DNA from: Hippopus hippopus
Taxonomy: Eukaryota > Mollusca > Bivalvia > Cardiida > Cardiidae
DNA length: 64,000 bases
NCBI GenBank assembly: GCA_946811185.2
Contig: OX328113.1
Coordinates: forward strand, 22,791,521 to 22,855,520
Direction: 5' to 3'
Numbering within the stretch: position 1 is the stretch's first letter; every line of letters starts with the position of its first letter. Positions 1-11,600 of this stretch are shown in pieces. The translations under genes were made by a program, and so were the position numbers. Below the pieces are notes generated by a model. The model had not been told where the DNA came from. It searched no databases and saw only the letters and a program-made list of their open reading frames with translations.

Positions 1-267
1 GTCTAAAATAATGTAACTAGTGTGGTAAAGGGCTCAAGGGAGATATGTACATGTATGTTTCTAGCCAAAAATTGAAACAGAATATTCTTATTTCTTTTAT
101 GACAAATCAGGAAAGCTTTCATCTACTTTCTGTCTGCCTTTGACACACAACCCTGAGTTTTAATGACTCTGACAGAGAAACCTTTTGAAAGCATGGTGTG
201 AAAAGGAGAAAATGCTTTCCCAATGATCATTTCGACCCTGCAACAGACAAATTTGTATGAGCTATGC

Positions 268-503
268 TCTGTATAAGGGGGGCTTGATGCATTTGTGGAA
301 AGTATTGACCCACGTCAGCCTGCGCAGGCTGACATGGGCCGAAACTTTTCGCTGTCTTTAAATTTTCTGCATTTCAAAGGATAATTTTACCTCATGATTC
401 AGTCGGTTGTTTGACAAAAATTCTATGGATGCATCATTTGGTGATGCCTTGTTTAGTATATATAATGTATCATGGAGATGCATTAAGACCCCTGTTGCCA
501 GAG
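268..503. mobile_element. MITE, CAGCCTGCGCAGGCTGAC family (copy 1)
   Basis: Non-autonomous DNA element of about 235 bp. The left end (GGGGGGCTTGATGCAT near 276-291) is roughly complementary to the right end (ATGCATTAAGACCCC near 478-492). A 20-bp perfect palindrome lies at 314-333. Related copies at 24.4, 45.9 and 56.7 kb share the palindromic core and a following stretch with TGATTCAG, which supports a dispersed family. No coding capacity. Confidence 0.65.
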
Positions 504-592
504 CATGGCTTATATCTTTAACCACGCCCAGTTTGTCATCTGGAAGCGCTTTCAAGGCAGACAATTCTAAAATGTTGGCATCTGGTGAATGA

Positions 593-1581
593 TTATGCTG
601 CGTTTACACAAGCCACGATGCCCATGATTTGAGAGAAGCGTGGTGAGCGTGTGAGGCCGTGGGATCAAATGGTGTTGATCGTGAGGGAACTTGTTGCTAT
701 CGGGATGATTGTAAGGATCTTCACAGAATTTTTTACGGTAAAAGATTTTGCCACGATTACGCTGATTTAATACTAATCTTGAAAAGGTAGATCGGGGAAA
801 TTGTAGTAAAAGTAGCACAACGTAACAGTTCTTAATGCTGCACATCAGACCTTGATTGTCCATTGTAGTTGATTTTGGTCAACTTGGAAACACATCGCGA
901 AACTGCATGATTTATTGCATTAATTTTCCTTCCCCACGATTTCTTACGCTCTCAGTACGCTTTGTTATGAGCTTCAGCGATTTGTTACGAAAACTAAAAT
1001 GATTCTGGTAAAGATATGTCACGATTTTCATTACGTTCTCTTAAATTCTCTCTAGTTCTCTAACGGTTACTACGATATGCTACTCCTTATGTCAACGGTT
1101 TGATCGAGATTGTCACATTTTGCGCACGATTTGGGTATAATTTGATGGCATGGGTCATCCATCCTCTTATCATGTTTCAAAGTGCACAAAGATCACCTAC
1201 GATGGACCATTAAGGTTTGATGCGCCGCCTAAGGTCTGGTAAGTTGTGCTACCTTCTACTACGATTTCTACGTTCTGTTACTCTCTCTCTCTCAAGAATA
1301 ACAATAAATTTGGGTAATCATGACCAAATTTTTGATGGTCAAAATTTTTGTCACGATCGTTACAATCATCGCGATTGCGCCACATTCCCTCAAGATCAAC
1401 GCGATTTGGTCTCATCACCCCACACGCTCGCCACGCTTTTCTCATATCGTGGACATCGTAGCTGATGTAAACACTGTGGCTAAGTTTCACTACTTCAATA
1501 ATGCAATAAATCGTGTAGGTTCTGCGATGTTTTGAAATCGTGGACATCGTAGACATCGTGGTTTATGTAAATGCAGCATTA
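593..1581. mobile_element. Long-TIR DNA element, Harbinger-like by its TTA duplication
   Basis: Outer inverted repeats start TGCTGCGTTTACACAAG at 596 and are mirrored by the end at 1554-1578. TTA flanks both sides (593-595 and 1579-1581), the 3-bp target preference of PIF/Harbinger elements. The arms continue inward for about 270-300 bp: the reverse strand of 590-860 and the forward strand of 1210-1465 are recognisably similar, both rich in CACGAT and ATCGTGG words. The middle (about 870-1200) has no credible ORF, so this is a non-autonomous element with unusually long arms. Superfamily assignment rests only on the duplication length. Confidence 0.6.
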
Positions 1582-2315
1582 ATTAGCGGATTTGCACAGA
1601 CTCTGCTAGTGCACTTACCCCGTGCACATTCAAATTTTGCTTACACTAAAAACACTTGGTAGAGTCGCTACAGTACAATGCATACAACCCTACATATAGT
1701 ACGAGCAGAAAACAGTGTCAGATTATTCTGAGATCCCTAGTAGACTCACGACATCAATTAACTATTTAAGGAATAGATTCACAGTGTGCCTCCTGGGCTG
1801 ACAAACTTTATTCTTTTTTCGTCCTTGTTTGTTCTATCAAGTACATTCATAAACAGGCATTACATGTGATAAAAAGCTCGTATATTATTCCTGCATATTA
1901 TTCCTACATTTTGTTGCACAAATCTGCTTTTTAGGACTTTGAGTGCTTTGATTTTGCTTTCATGAGTGAAACAGCATGTATCTCCTTCCAGAATTTCAGG
2001 ATATGCCCGTCAACATCAAAAAAGATAACATATCAATGCTTATATGAAAATTTCACATGAATCAAATAATTCTCTCTTTATCGAACAATCCCAAATTTTA
2101 ACAACCATGACAAAGACGTTTTTGAAAACATTATGGAAAAACGAGAAAATGCTGGTAACCAGTATTTTCTCCTTTTCCTACAGTGTTTTCTACCCTTTCA
2201 AATGTAAATCCCACAACTGGAACCACATTTGATTTGTCACCTGAAAACACTTTAAATCTGGAAAAGTCTAAAACACCGTATCTTTGTAAAATTCAGCTGA
2301 GTAATTTCGCTTAAC
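1582..2315. other. Intergenic stretch 3' of the METTL24-type gene
   Basis: No gene seen. About 2110-2280 holds a decayed minus-orientation copy of the TTAA hairpin MITE (GAGAAAATGCTGGTAACCAG followed by a degraded right arm). The remainder is AT-rich unique-looking sequence. Confidence 0.5.
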
Positions 2316-2325
2316 TTTATTTATT
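2316..2325 (-). terminator. Overlapping polyadenylation signals of METTL24-type gene
   Basis: On the minus strand the sequence reads AATAAATAAA, giving two overlapping AATAAA hexamers about 20-30 nt after the stop codon at 2345. If used, the 3' UTR is only some 40-60 nt. The signal is seen; its use is inferred. Confidence 0.55.
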
Positions 2326-2344
2326 AAGGGATCCATATGTGCCA

Positions 2345-2680
2345 CTATTTACGCTGTAAGAATTCCACGTTTATTAAAGAAATTTCATTTTGAGGGGCTA
2401 TTTGTCTCGAAGGAGGAGCACTTATCTTAAGGAAACTACAGCGGACATGTTCCCTCATAAATAAACGAAACCCATACTCGTAGAGTAATCGTAATGCACG
2501 CAGTTGCTTAGCAACATCAACATTTCCCCAGTATGCCCCTTTAGGATTTCCAAACTTATGTCCGGCATGGACTTCAATCAGCATCTGCTTAATTTGTTTG
2601 TGGAGGCCAGACTCCATTATGTTTGGGATCGAGTCCCATTCGAATCCCTCAATATCTATTTTCAAGATATCAATGATTTT
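2345..2680 (-). CDS. METTL24: METTL24-type gene, terminal coding exon 6
   Basis: Acceptor TTCTTTTCCAG|AAA opens 111 codons and a stop at 2345-2347. It holds LKIDIEGFEWDSIPNIMESG and IKQMLIEVHAG, the core signature of the domain, then a C-terminal part with LRLLYEYGFRLFMRE and a final ISLINVEFL strand. Open reading continues upstream of the acceptor into intron, but joining at this site keeps frame with exon 5. Confidence 0.88.
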   Translation of the reverse strand, partial: KIIDILKIDIEGFEWDSIPNIMESGLHKQIKQMLIEVHAGHKFGNPKGAYWGNVDVAKQLRALRLLYEYGFRLFMREHVRCSFLKISAPPSRQIAPQNEISLINVEFLQRK

Positions 2681-5600
2681 CTGGAAAAGAAAAACAATGC
2701 TGATTATGATACGATGTTGGTTGTGGTGGTAATGATGATTATAATGATATCCTATTCCTTTCTCCACTTTACTCTTTACTGGATGAAAGAATTTACTGTA
2801 TGAAAGAATTTAAGCAACATTTTCTGCCCTCTTGAAGACATCAAATCCCATCATAGTAGCCGTTTTTGGATTTGATATCTGCCCCATACTGTGAATTTGT
2901 CATCTGCATCATGCTATTGATTTGGACAAAATTTACAGTATAATGAAGGCTACAAATTAAACAAGGCTAAAATTATGAGATTTATCTTGAAAGAGCAGAA
3001 AAACGTTGAAAAAAAAGGGAGAAAATGCTGGTTACCAGCAATGTACAACGTTTTCAAAAGCCTTTTTTTTTAAAAGGGTCTTTGAAACACTGAATCATGT
3101 GGTAAAGGATTAAAGCTTAATCAAACATCAAATGGCATTTGCAGCTAGCCCAAGATAAATGTGCAACTAGCTAAAGATAAATGTGCAGCTAGCTAAAGAT
3201 AAATGTGCAGCTAGCCAAAGATAAATGTGCAGCTAGCTAAAGAAGAATATACAGCTAGCTAAAGATAAATTTGCAGCTGGCTGAAGATAAACGTGCATCT
3301 AGGCAAGAAATAAATGAGCAGCTAGCCAAACATACAAATGTGCAGCTAACCAAATATAAAAATGTGCAGCTATCTAAAGATTAATGTGCAGCTAGTTGAA
3401 GATAGATCTGCAGCTTGCAAAAGATAAAAATGTGCAGCTTTTCAAAGATAAATATGAGCAGCTACTTAGGTAACTCTCTCTTTTGGCTTTATAGCAGAAT
3501 AAGCCAAGTTTTGACCTATTTCTTGGTATTGATGTACTTGGATGAATAAATAGTAATTTGCAATTGGTAAAAAATGTGGAAATGTTTATTTGGTGCCCCC
3601 GCACTCCCACAGACCTTTTTGCTGGCACATTTATGACAGTATTGTACAAGTATTGCAACCGCTTATTGGAACCCAAGGTCTCTTATCCACACTGTAGCAA
3701 ATGAGTATGATAGGAGATCTATAATCCTTTTCTTGCAATTAATAATCATTTTAGGCAATAACCCATTAATGTATATCTATATGTACTTTCAGGCACTCTG
3801 TTTTTAGCAGAAACTGCTCCTTTTCCAAAGCTGAATTGGATTAACACCTTATCTGGAAAAATATATCTACTGATAACTGAAAATTTCACTTTTCAACAAT
3901 ATACCCTAAAAATTAGGAAAAAAGGTAAGTTCTGGTTTGCTTAATTGAAAAAAAAAAGTTCTTCAATAGGGCATACACTGTCTATCATTTTTTTTCAAAA
4001 GATATTTCTTGTTTTGTCTCTTTGCTTAATTCTATTGATTGATCTATGCAGCATATTTGAGTGAACTTAAGTAAAACTAAAGGCAAGGCATAGGCAATGC
4101 TACTACCAAAGTTTTCAACTTTTATTTTTTTCCAAATAAAACAAATAAACAAGAAAAAAAAAAAAAAAATAACAAGAGGACCATGATGGTCCTATATCGC
4201 TCACCTGAGTACTAAGCAGTAAAGGTCTACAATGAAGATAAATACCAAATATCGAGGTTCAAGGCAAAATGATAATGAAACAAGAGCGGCAAATTGTCGC
4301 AAGATATGCCCGTCCCACCGCCAGTTGTCAAGGAGGTATAATAATCGCAAAGGGCAGGTAATGCAACAAACATGTTTACCAAGTCTCAAGTCAGTTTGAC
4401 TTGAGACTTCAAAATTCCGTTCCGGACAAGCAAGAAATACTGTAAAAAAATGAAGATCAAAGTGGAATTACTCAAAATCAGCGCTAGGTAGAGTTATTGT
4501 TCTTGCGCACTGTACTCGATAATATTGCAACAAACATGCATGCCAAGTTTGAAGTCGTTCTGACTTGACATGGCAAACTTACATTCCAGACAAGCACTAA
4601 ATGCTGTAAAAATGACGATCAAAGGGAAATAACTCAAAGACAGCACGAGGTAGAGTTACAATTCTTGTGCACTGCACTTCCAAATATTTCAACAAATAAG
4701 CATACCATATTTCAAGTCATTCCTACTTACGATGACAAAGTTTTGCTCCGGACAAGCAAGAAATGTTATAAAAATGAAGGTCAAAGGGGGAATAACTCAA
4801 AATTTGTGCTAGGAAGAGTTACGGTTCTTGTGCAGTGCATTCCGTACTTTTTCAACAATCATGCATACCAAATTTGAAGATGTTCAGGCTAGAGATGACA
4901 AAGTTATATTCCTGACAAGCAGAAAATGCTGTAAAAATGACAATCAAAGGGAAATAACTCATAGACAGTACGAGGTAGAGTTATGGTTCTTTCAGACTGC
5001 ACTCCGTATTATTGCAACAAACACAAATCCCAAGTTTCAAGTCATTCGGACTGGAGATGACAAAGTTGTGCTCCGGACAAAGAAATATTCTACAGAACTT
5101 TCTAATTCAAGGGCAAATAACTCCAGTTGTTCTGGTCCGATTAAACCCATAATCAAACTCTTCCGAGGTCAAACGGCCATATATATTTTGACCAAGTTTG
5201 ATGCTGAATGGTTGATATTTGTAGATGCTAGAGTGTAAACAAAGTCAAATATAGCAATTTTTCTAATTCAAGGGCAAATAACTCCAGTTGTTTTGGTCCG
5301 ATTAGATCCATAATCATACTCATCTGAGATCTGATGGTCATATATATTTTGAACAAGTTTGGTGCTGATTGGTTGATATTTGTAGATGCTAGAGTGTAAA
5401 CAAAGAAATGTGAACGGACGGAAGGATGGCCGATGGACGGTGAGTGATCACAGTAGCTCATTCTGAGCACTTTGTGCTCAGGTGAGCTAAAAATTTCCTT
5501 TGTTATGTCTATGTAAAATCTGGGAACCCACAACATAGGGCTCATTATGACACTATGGTTATAATTTGAAGTCTTTTAGAAGGGGTCCACCAGACAGTGC

Positions 5601-8600
5601 TACATGCCATATATGAGAGCTCTAGCCCTTAAGGTTCGGGACAAGAAGATTTTTTAAGATTTCCATCTTTATCTCTATGAAAATCCGTGACCCCACAACA
5701 AAGGGCCAATTTCCACACAAGGGCCATCATTTGAAGTATTTCGGTAGAGGTCCACTAGATGATGCTACATGCCAAATATGAAAGCTGTAGCCCTTATGTT
5801 TTAGGACAAGAAGATTTTTAAAGATTTCCTTCTTTATCTCTATGTGAAATCCGAGACCTCACAACATAGGGCCAATTTCCACACCAGGGCCATAATTTGA
5901 AGTATCTTGGTAGAGGGTCACTAGATGATGCTACATGCCATATATGAAAGCTCTAGCCCTTACGGTTTGGGACAAGAAGATTTTTAAAGTTTTTTCTTTC
6001 GGTTACCATGGCAACCAGAGTTCTTCATGGAATTCAAATCTTTGAAGTATTCTGAAAGTGCATCACCTAAGGATCATTTCAGTGAAGTTTCATTGAAATC
6101 TGTATGCGGATTTCAGAGGAGAAGATTTTTTATGAGAGCTCTAGCCCTTAAGGTTCGGGACAAGAAGATTTTTTAAGATTTCCTTCTTTATCTCTATGTA
6201 AAATCTGTGACCCCACAACAAAGAGCCAATTTCCACACAAGGACCATCATTTGAAGTATTTCGGTAGAGGTCCACTAGATGATGCTACATGCCAAATATG
6301 AAAGCTGTAGCCCTTAGGATTTAGGACAAGAAGATTTTTAAAGATTTCCTTCTTAATCTCTATGTGAAATCCGAGACCCCATAACATAGGGCCAATTTCC
6401 ACACCAGGGCCATAATTTGAAGTATTTTGGTAGAGGGTCACTAGATGATGCTACATGCCATATATGAAAGCCCTCAAGGTTTGGGACAAGAAGATTTTTA
6501 AATTTTTTTCTTTCGGTTGCCATGGCAACCAGAGTTCTTCATGGAATTCAAATCTTTGAAGCATTCTGAAAGTGCATCACCTAAGGATCATTTCTGTGAA
6601 GTTTCATTGAAGTCTGTTTGCCGGTTTCAGAGGAGAAGATTTTTTAAAGTAATTGTTCACAGACGGACGGACGTACAGACGGACGGACGCCGGGCGGTGA
6701 TCGATCACAATAGCTCACCCTAAAAATAAAAAGCATGTTAATTTTATAGTTTCTTTTTTATCATTTCAAACATCTGAATTCTTTGAAAATTCTTCTATTT
6801 ATTTTAAAGTGTTTCTCATAACTTTTCTCCAAGGGAGGTAACTTCTGAGTACCTCCGTAATGAAAATTCCCACAATGCTTCAAAAAGCTTTCTTTCTTGG
6901 GGCTGTTAAAGTCGGGATTGTGTGATAAGGCCAAAACAAAATATATGTGTGGTTCTTGCTACATACTTTTGAGAATTAGGGTCTGTAGGTCGGAAAATTA
7001 TTATTATTTTTTTTTTTAAATTTCTTTTCAAACATGCCCTGGGGGCGATCAACAGAGGCAAGACGACATAGAACTTTCTGAATTTTCCAAGGACGACGAT
7101 AACAACACAGTGAGACAAAATATTAAACGATCAACAGGTGAAAAAATGTTTAGGGTCAGGCGTAAAAATGAGACACGGTCAGGTAACCGGAAATACATAC
7201 GTTGTTTGTCTTGGCTTAAAGGGTTAAGCGATAAGTATCTAACTTGAAAATTTAAAGATATTGTGTTAGGAAAGATTGTTAAATTTTATGACACATAGGT
7301 TCCGTGGAATGTGATTGCAACGATCAACAGACAGAAATGGAATTAATCACAAAAGAGAGGGAAAAAAGGAACATTTACCTTGGCACTTCATCAAAATTCC
7401 ACCAATTTTTCTGTGTAGTGTGTTACAAAAACCCCATATGATTGTATTACTTAGAAAGTTGTAAAATAACAGTTTCATGGCAACCAACTCACATTTGTAT
7501 GGTTGTTTTCCTTAAATATAGACTCTAAAGTTTTCATTGGCCATTCCTTTTCCGTTACGTAATCCCTACCAGCCAATCCTACACTGAAGAATTTGATTTC
7601 AGTTGGTATCCGTTCAGACTTGGCATCCATGCTGAAATAGAAATAAAGGAATACGAAGGATGTTATGGTAGCAATTAAATTCTACATGTAGAGTTAAAGG
7701 AGAGAAAATGCAAAAATAATTTTCCTTTCCTGGGATGTGAGTTCATACCCAAACTGTAACTCAGTCACTAAATCAATAAATTAGTTACCTCCTGTGATGC
7801 ATGTAAAGGCATAGTTATACTATATGTAAAACAGGGACTGGGTTAAAGCCCCCATAGCTGCAAAAAGTAAACAAACCGATGTTAAAATGCATTTAGATTT
7901 AAATCATACCTTTTAAAAGTATGGAAATTATTGTCAAGATAACAATCTGCTATTGTGTGGTCATTCCAAGTGTTAGTTGATGGCAGGGAAATGAATTTTA
8001 AAATCAGGTAAAAAAAGACAGAACGACCTACTTTTAAATTCATTGATCTGCCAGTGACTAACAATTGTACAATAATCTTTACAATAATAATATTATACCA
8101 CTAGTGAAATAAAACAAAAGTTATCCAATCCTTGGTATTCACTCCTGTGCATCTAGATACGGTATAATCGTATATACATGTAATCTATATAGACTAGCAT
8201 GTTAGAAAGTACAATAACTTACGATGGGTCATATGTGTAAACATCACAACCCAGATAATTGCGTGCATCTAAGTCAAAACCAAAATCAAACCTGGACCTA
8301 AGAAAAGAAAAAGTCATTATTACACAAAACAAGCTGACAAGAGTCCAATAAGGGCCTGAATAGCTCTACTGGTGCTTACTGACCAGTATATTTTAACGTT
8401 AAGCAAACATTTAACTTTTTATCAGATCAAAAAGGTTTAGTCTTAACCAATTTTAAATCATTTGCAGAAAAATAATCTTCTTTAGCTCTTTACTAGATGA
8501 CAAACTTTCAGACTTTTTGAAACCGAAAGCATTTGCAGGTGACAAATGATACTCAAAGCTTGAAACATGTTGTTTAAATAGATCTAATAGTAAACATCTT

Positions 8601-11600
8601 TGGAAAAGGATTAAATATTGGTTACCAACTATTTTTTTCAACTCTTCAACACACAACAAAATTTTGGCCTCTTCCAAATCCAAAGTGTATGGAGACAACA
8701 AATAAAATGATGGATTTTTTTTAATGGGGTAGATCTAGAAAACATTATGGCAACAGGAGGAAATGCTATTTACCAGCATTTTCTTCCTTTCCCACAATTT
8801 TTTTCAACAGTCTTCTTTCTGATGGTCATTACAATTTGGGATGGTGAAGTGTTAATAGCCCTTTTTTTCTGTGCCGACAACTCTTTACCAAACAATCCCA
8901 GGTTTAAAGAACCCCAGAGGAAAAAGCTTTTGAAAATGTTGTGGTAAAAGGGAAAAATTGTTGTCTGCAGATGCTTTCAATTTGGAAGAGTCGAGCAATT
9001 GTCGTTTGGCAAGGTGTTAAAAGTTTAGATTCTAGAAATGGGTTAAAACCCAGCAGTTGACAGTTTTGGGAAATACTGTTGGAACAAGAACTATTGCTCG
9101 TAACCATTCCCACAGTGCTTTGTATACTGTGGAAATTTATGCTGGCGACACTGGTTACATAGAACTACTCTTGGCCAAGGTACTGCAGAAACCAAGTCTT
9201 TTACTGGCAAACTCAGGGAAAGAAGTGAATTAGTGACCTGTAGAAAGATTAGAAAATATAAACTCTTTACTAAACGACTTGTCCAAACTAGATGCATTTG
9301 CAGACTATAATTAATTTTCAACGTGATTCAAATGATGAAATGTGTCTTTGATAGAGTAGAAAACATTGTGGGTAAAGGAAAAAATGCTGGTTACCAGCAT
9401 TTTCTTCTTTTCTCAAAATGTTTTAAAAGGCTTCATGCAAAAGTTTGTTAAAATTCAGGACTGTTTGGTAAAGAGTTAAATTTTACTTCAGATTTCTCAA
9501 AACACCACAATATTTTCAAATTTGAGTTCACACTAGAGCCTCTCTCCTTCCAGAAGTCTTTCATGAGCTTCCTTCCCCCACACCCTTTAGAACCCAGTGT
9601 ACCAGTATGTTTTATTCACAGAAAAATAACCCTTGCAGAAAAGTAACCTCTGTCTAGATTCAATTCATTCAGGGTGTCACATTAAGTACAATAAGAGCAC
9701 TGCATGCAGGTGCCAACGCTCTGCTGCAGTTGCTTGGTTTTCAGTAAAAAAAAAATGTAAGTAAAAAGGGACATAACTGTGTCAAAAATAATTTGATTAT
9801 TACATGCCCCTGTAGTAGAAATTCTCCTTTTGAAACTTTACAATCAGTCTAAGTTTGAAGTAGATCTAAATATCTTAAGCAACTTCTGAAATATTATAAA
9901 ATTTCAAAGTTTCTGCACAACGACAATGCAGATGAGCAGACAATAACAAGATCAGGGCTATGACAAAAACCTGTTTTCTTTGAAAACAATCAAGCTAAAA
10001 AAGATTTAAAAAAAAGCATAAAAGGTACTGGAATATCAATATTGAAACTCTTGCGTGGTTCAGCTTAAAGAAATATAAAAAAAAATAACAGAGGTAAAAT
10101 AAATGATTGCAAAAACTGTTTTTTGACCTATAGCACATTTGAAGAAGATAACTTCAAAGACTTCTTTGTAAAACATGGATAATCTTCTACATGAATTTAT
10201 CATAAATAAATTAATGTTTACTAAAGCAAGTTGACCAATGGAGAAACTGCAGCTAGATCTACAAGTAAGCTACAAGACAGGAAAGTAAGTTTATGAGTTA
10301 AATAATATATGTTACCCAAAAGAGTAAACAATGCATGGTGCGGACGGCTTGTACGTTCCATCCAAACATACTTCTTTCCCACCACCAACAATACTTCCAA
10401 ATCTAGTCTGGTTTCTGCAGAGTATCTGAATTGTGTTGATATATCTGTTAAAGATAATAAAACCATACTCTACTTCACTCTTCGCCCGGCCGAGTAGCCC
10501 AGTGGTTAGCGTATCTGACATGTGAGCTGGTGGTTATGGGTTCCATACCCTGTTGTGCCAAACTTTCTTTCTTTCCAGGCGATTTTTCACCTCTCACCTC
10601 TGATGCATGGGAGAAGGAGATCGTTTGCAAAGAACATTGTGTCGGCACTGGTGTGAAAAAGCCAGGAAACATGCGTAGGTGCACTGGCTGCTGTAATATA
10701 TGTTAACTGTTAGAATGGCGTTAAACTCCAATACAGAAACTCACAAACAAGCATTTTAACTCTTTACCAGACCACAAAATTTTTGACTTGTCCAATTTAA
10801 AAGCATATGCAGAGGAAAAAGTTAAATATGGCTCAAAAGATAGAGTTGTCTTTGAAAAAGTAGAAAACGTTGTTGGAAAAGAAGAAAATGCTGGTACCTG
10901 GTCACTTTCGTCTTTTCCCACAATGTTTTCAAAAGCGTTTTTTTTTCTCAGGGTTGTTAAAACTTGGTAAAATGTGGAAAAAAGTCAATCCATTACCACA
11001 TAAACCAGAATTTTAAAGACCCTTAGAAAGCAAGTTTTTGAAAACATAGCGGGAAAAGGAGAAAATGCTAGTAACTAGCATTTTCTCCTTTTCCCCCCGT
11101 TTTTTTACCCTTTCACAAACAAATGCTATCTTTTGAGCCTCACTTAATTTGCTATCTGCAAATGCTTTCAATTTGGATGAGTCTAAAATTGTGTGGTGTG
11201 ATAAAGGGTTGGTATGGCATTGATCAAGATAAGGTGGAACAGAAGTTACAGAACTATGAGTTGACAAGAGAGTAGATTCAGAACTTTCTAATTATAAATT
11301 CCAAGTGTAGCAGTCTGATTGGCTGTGACATCCCATCTGAACCATCAGATTGCTTGTCTTGTGATCTAGATCTAGAACAATATTAAGAATGGTTGGAAAT
11401 CAAGTAAGTGAACTTTTAATTCTCAGTATTTTTTTTTTTTTTTTTAATAAAGTTCAAAGTAACACATTTTCTTATAAGTGGCTTAACCAAATGATTTGGT
11501 TACCGGTAATCAGAAATCATTTTACATGTACTTTGTCAAATTGAAAACAGACTTAGAATGCAATTAACCCTTTACCAAACAATCCCAGGTTTTTACGACC

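Noticed and set aside
567..1556. Pairs of 60-98-codon ORFs around 0.6-0.86 and 1.2-1.56 kb with similar peptides
   Set aside because: The similarity is due to the mirrored arms of a transposable element, not to homologous genes.
4828..5238. 136-codon ORF in the tandem repeats at 4.8-5.2 kb
   Set aside because: It crosses the tandem units and is repeated imperfectly with stops in sister units; no protein motif.
10484..10550. A tRNA gene at the cloverleaf-like sequence
   Set aside because: A and B boxes are present but the acceptor stem is not closed and the sequence runs into a SINE body.
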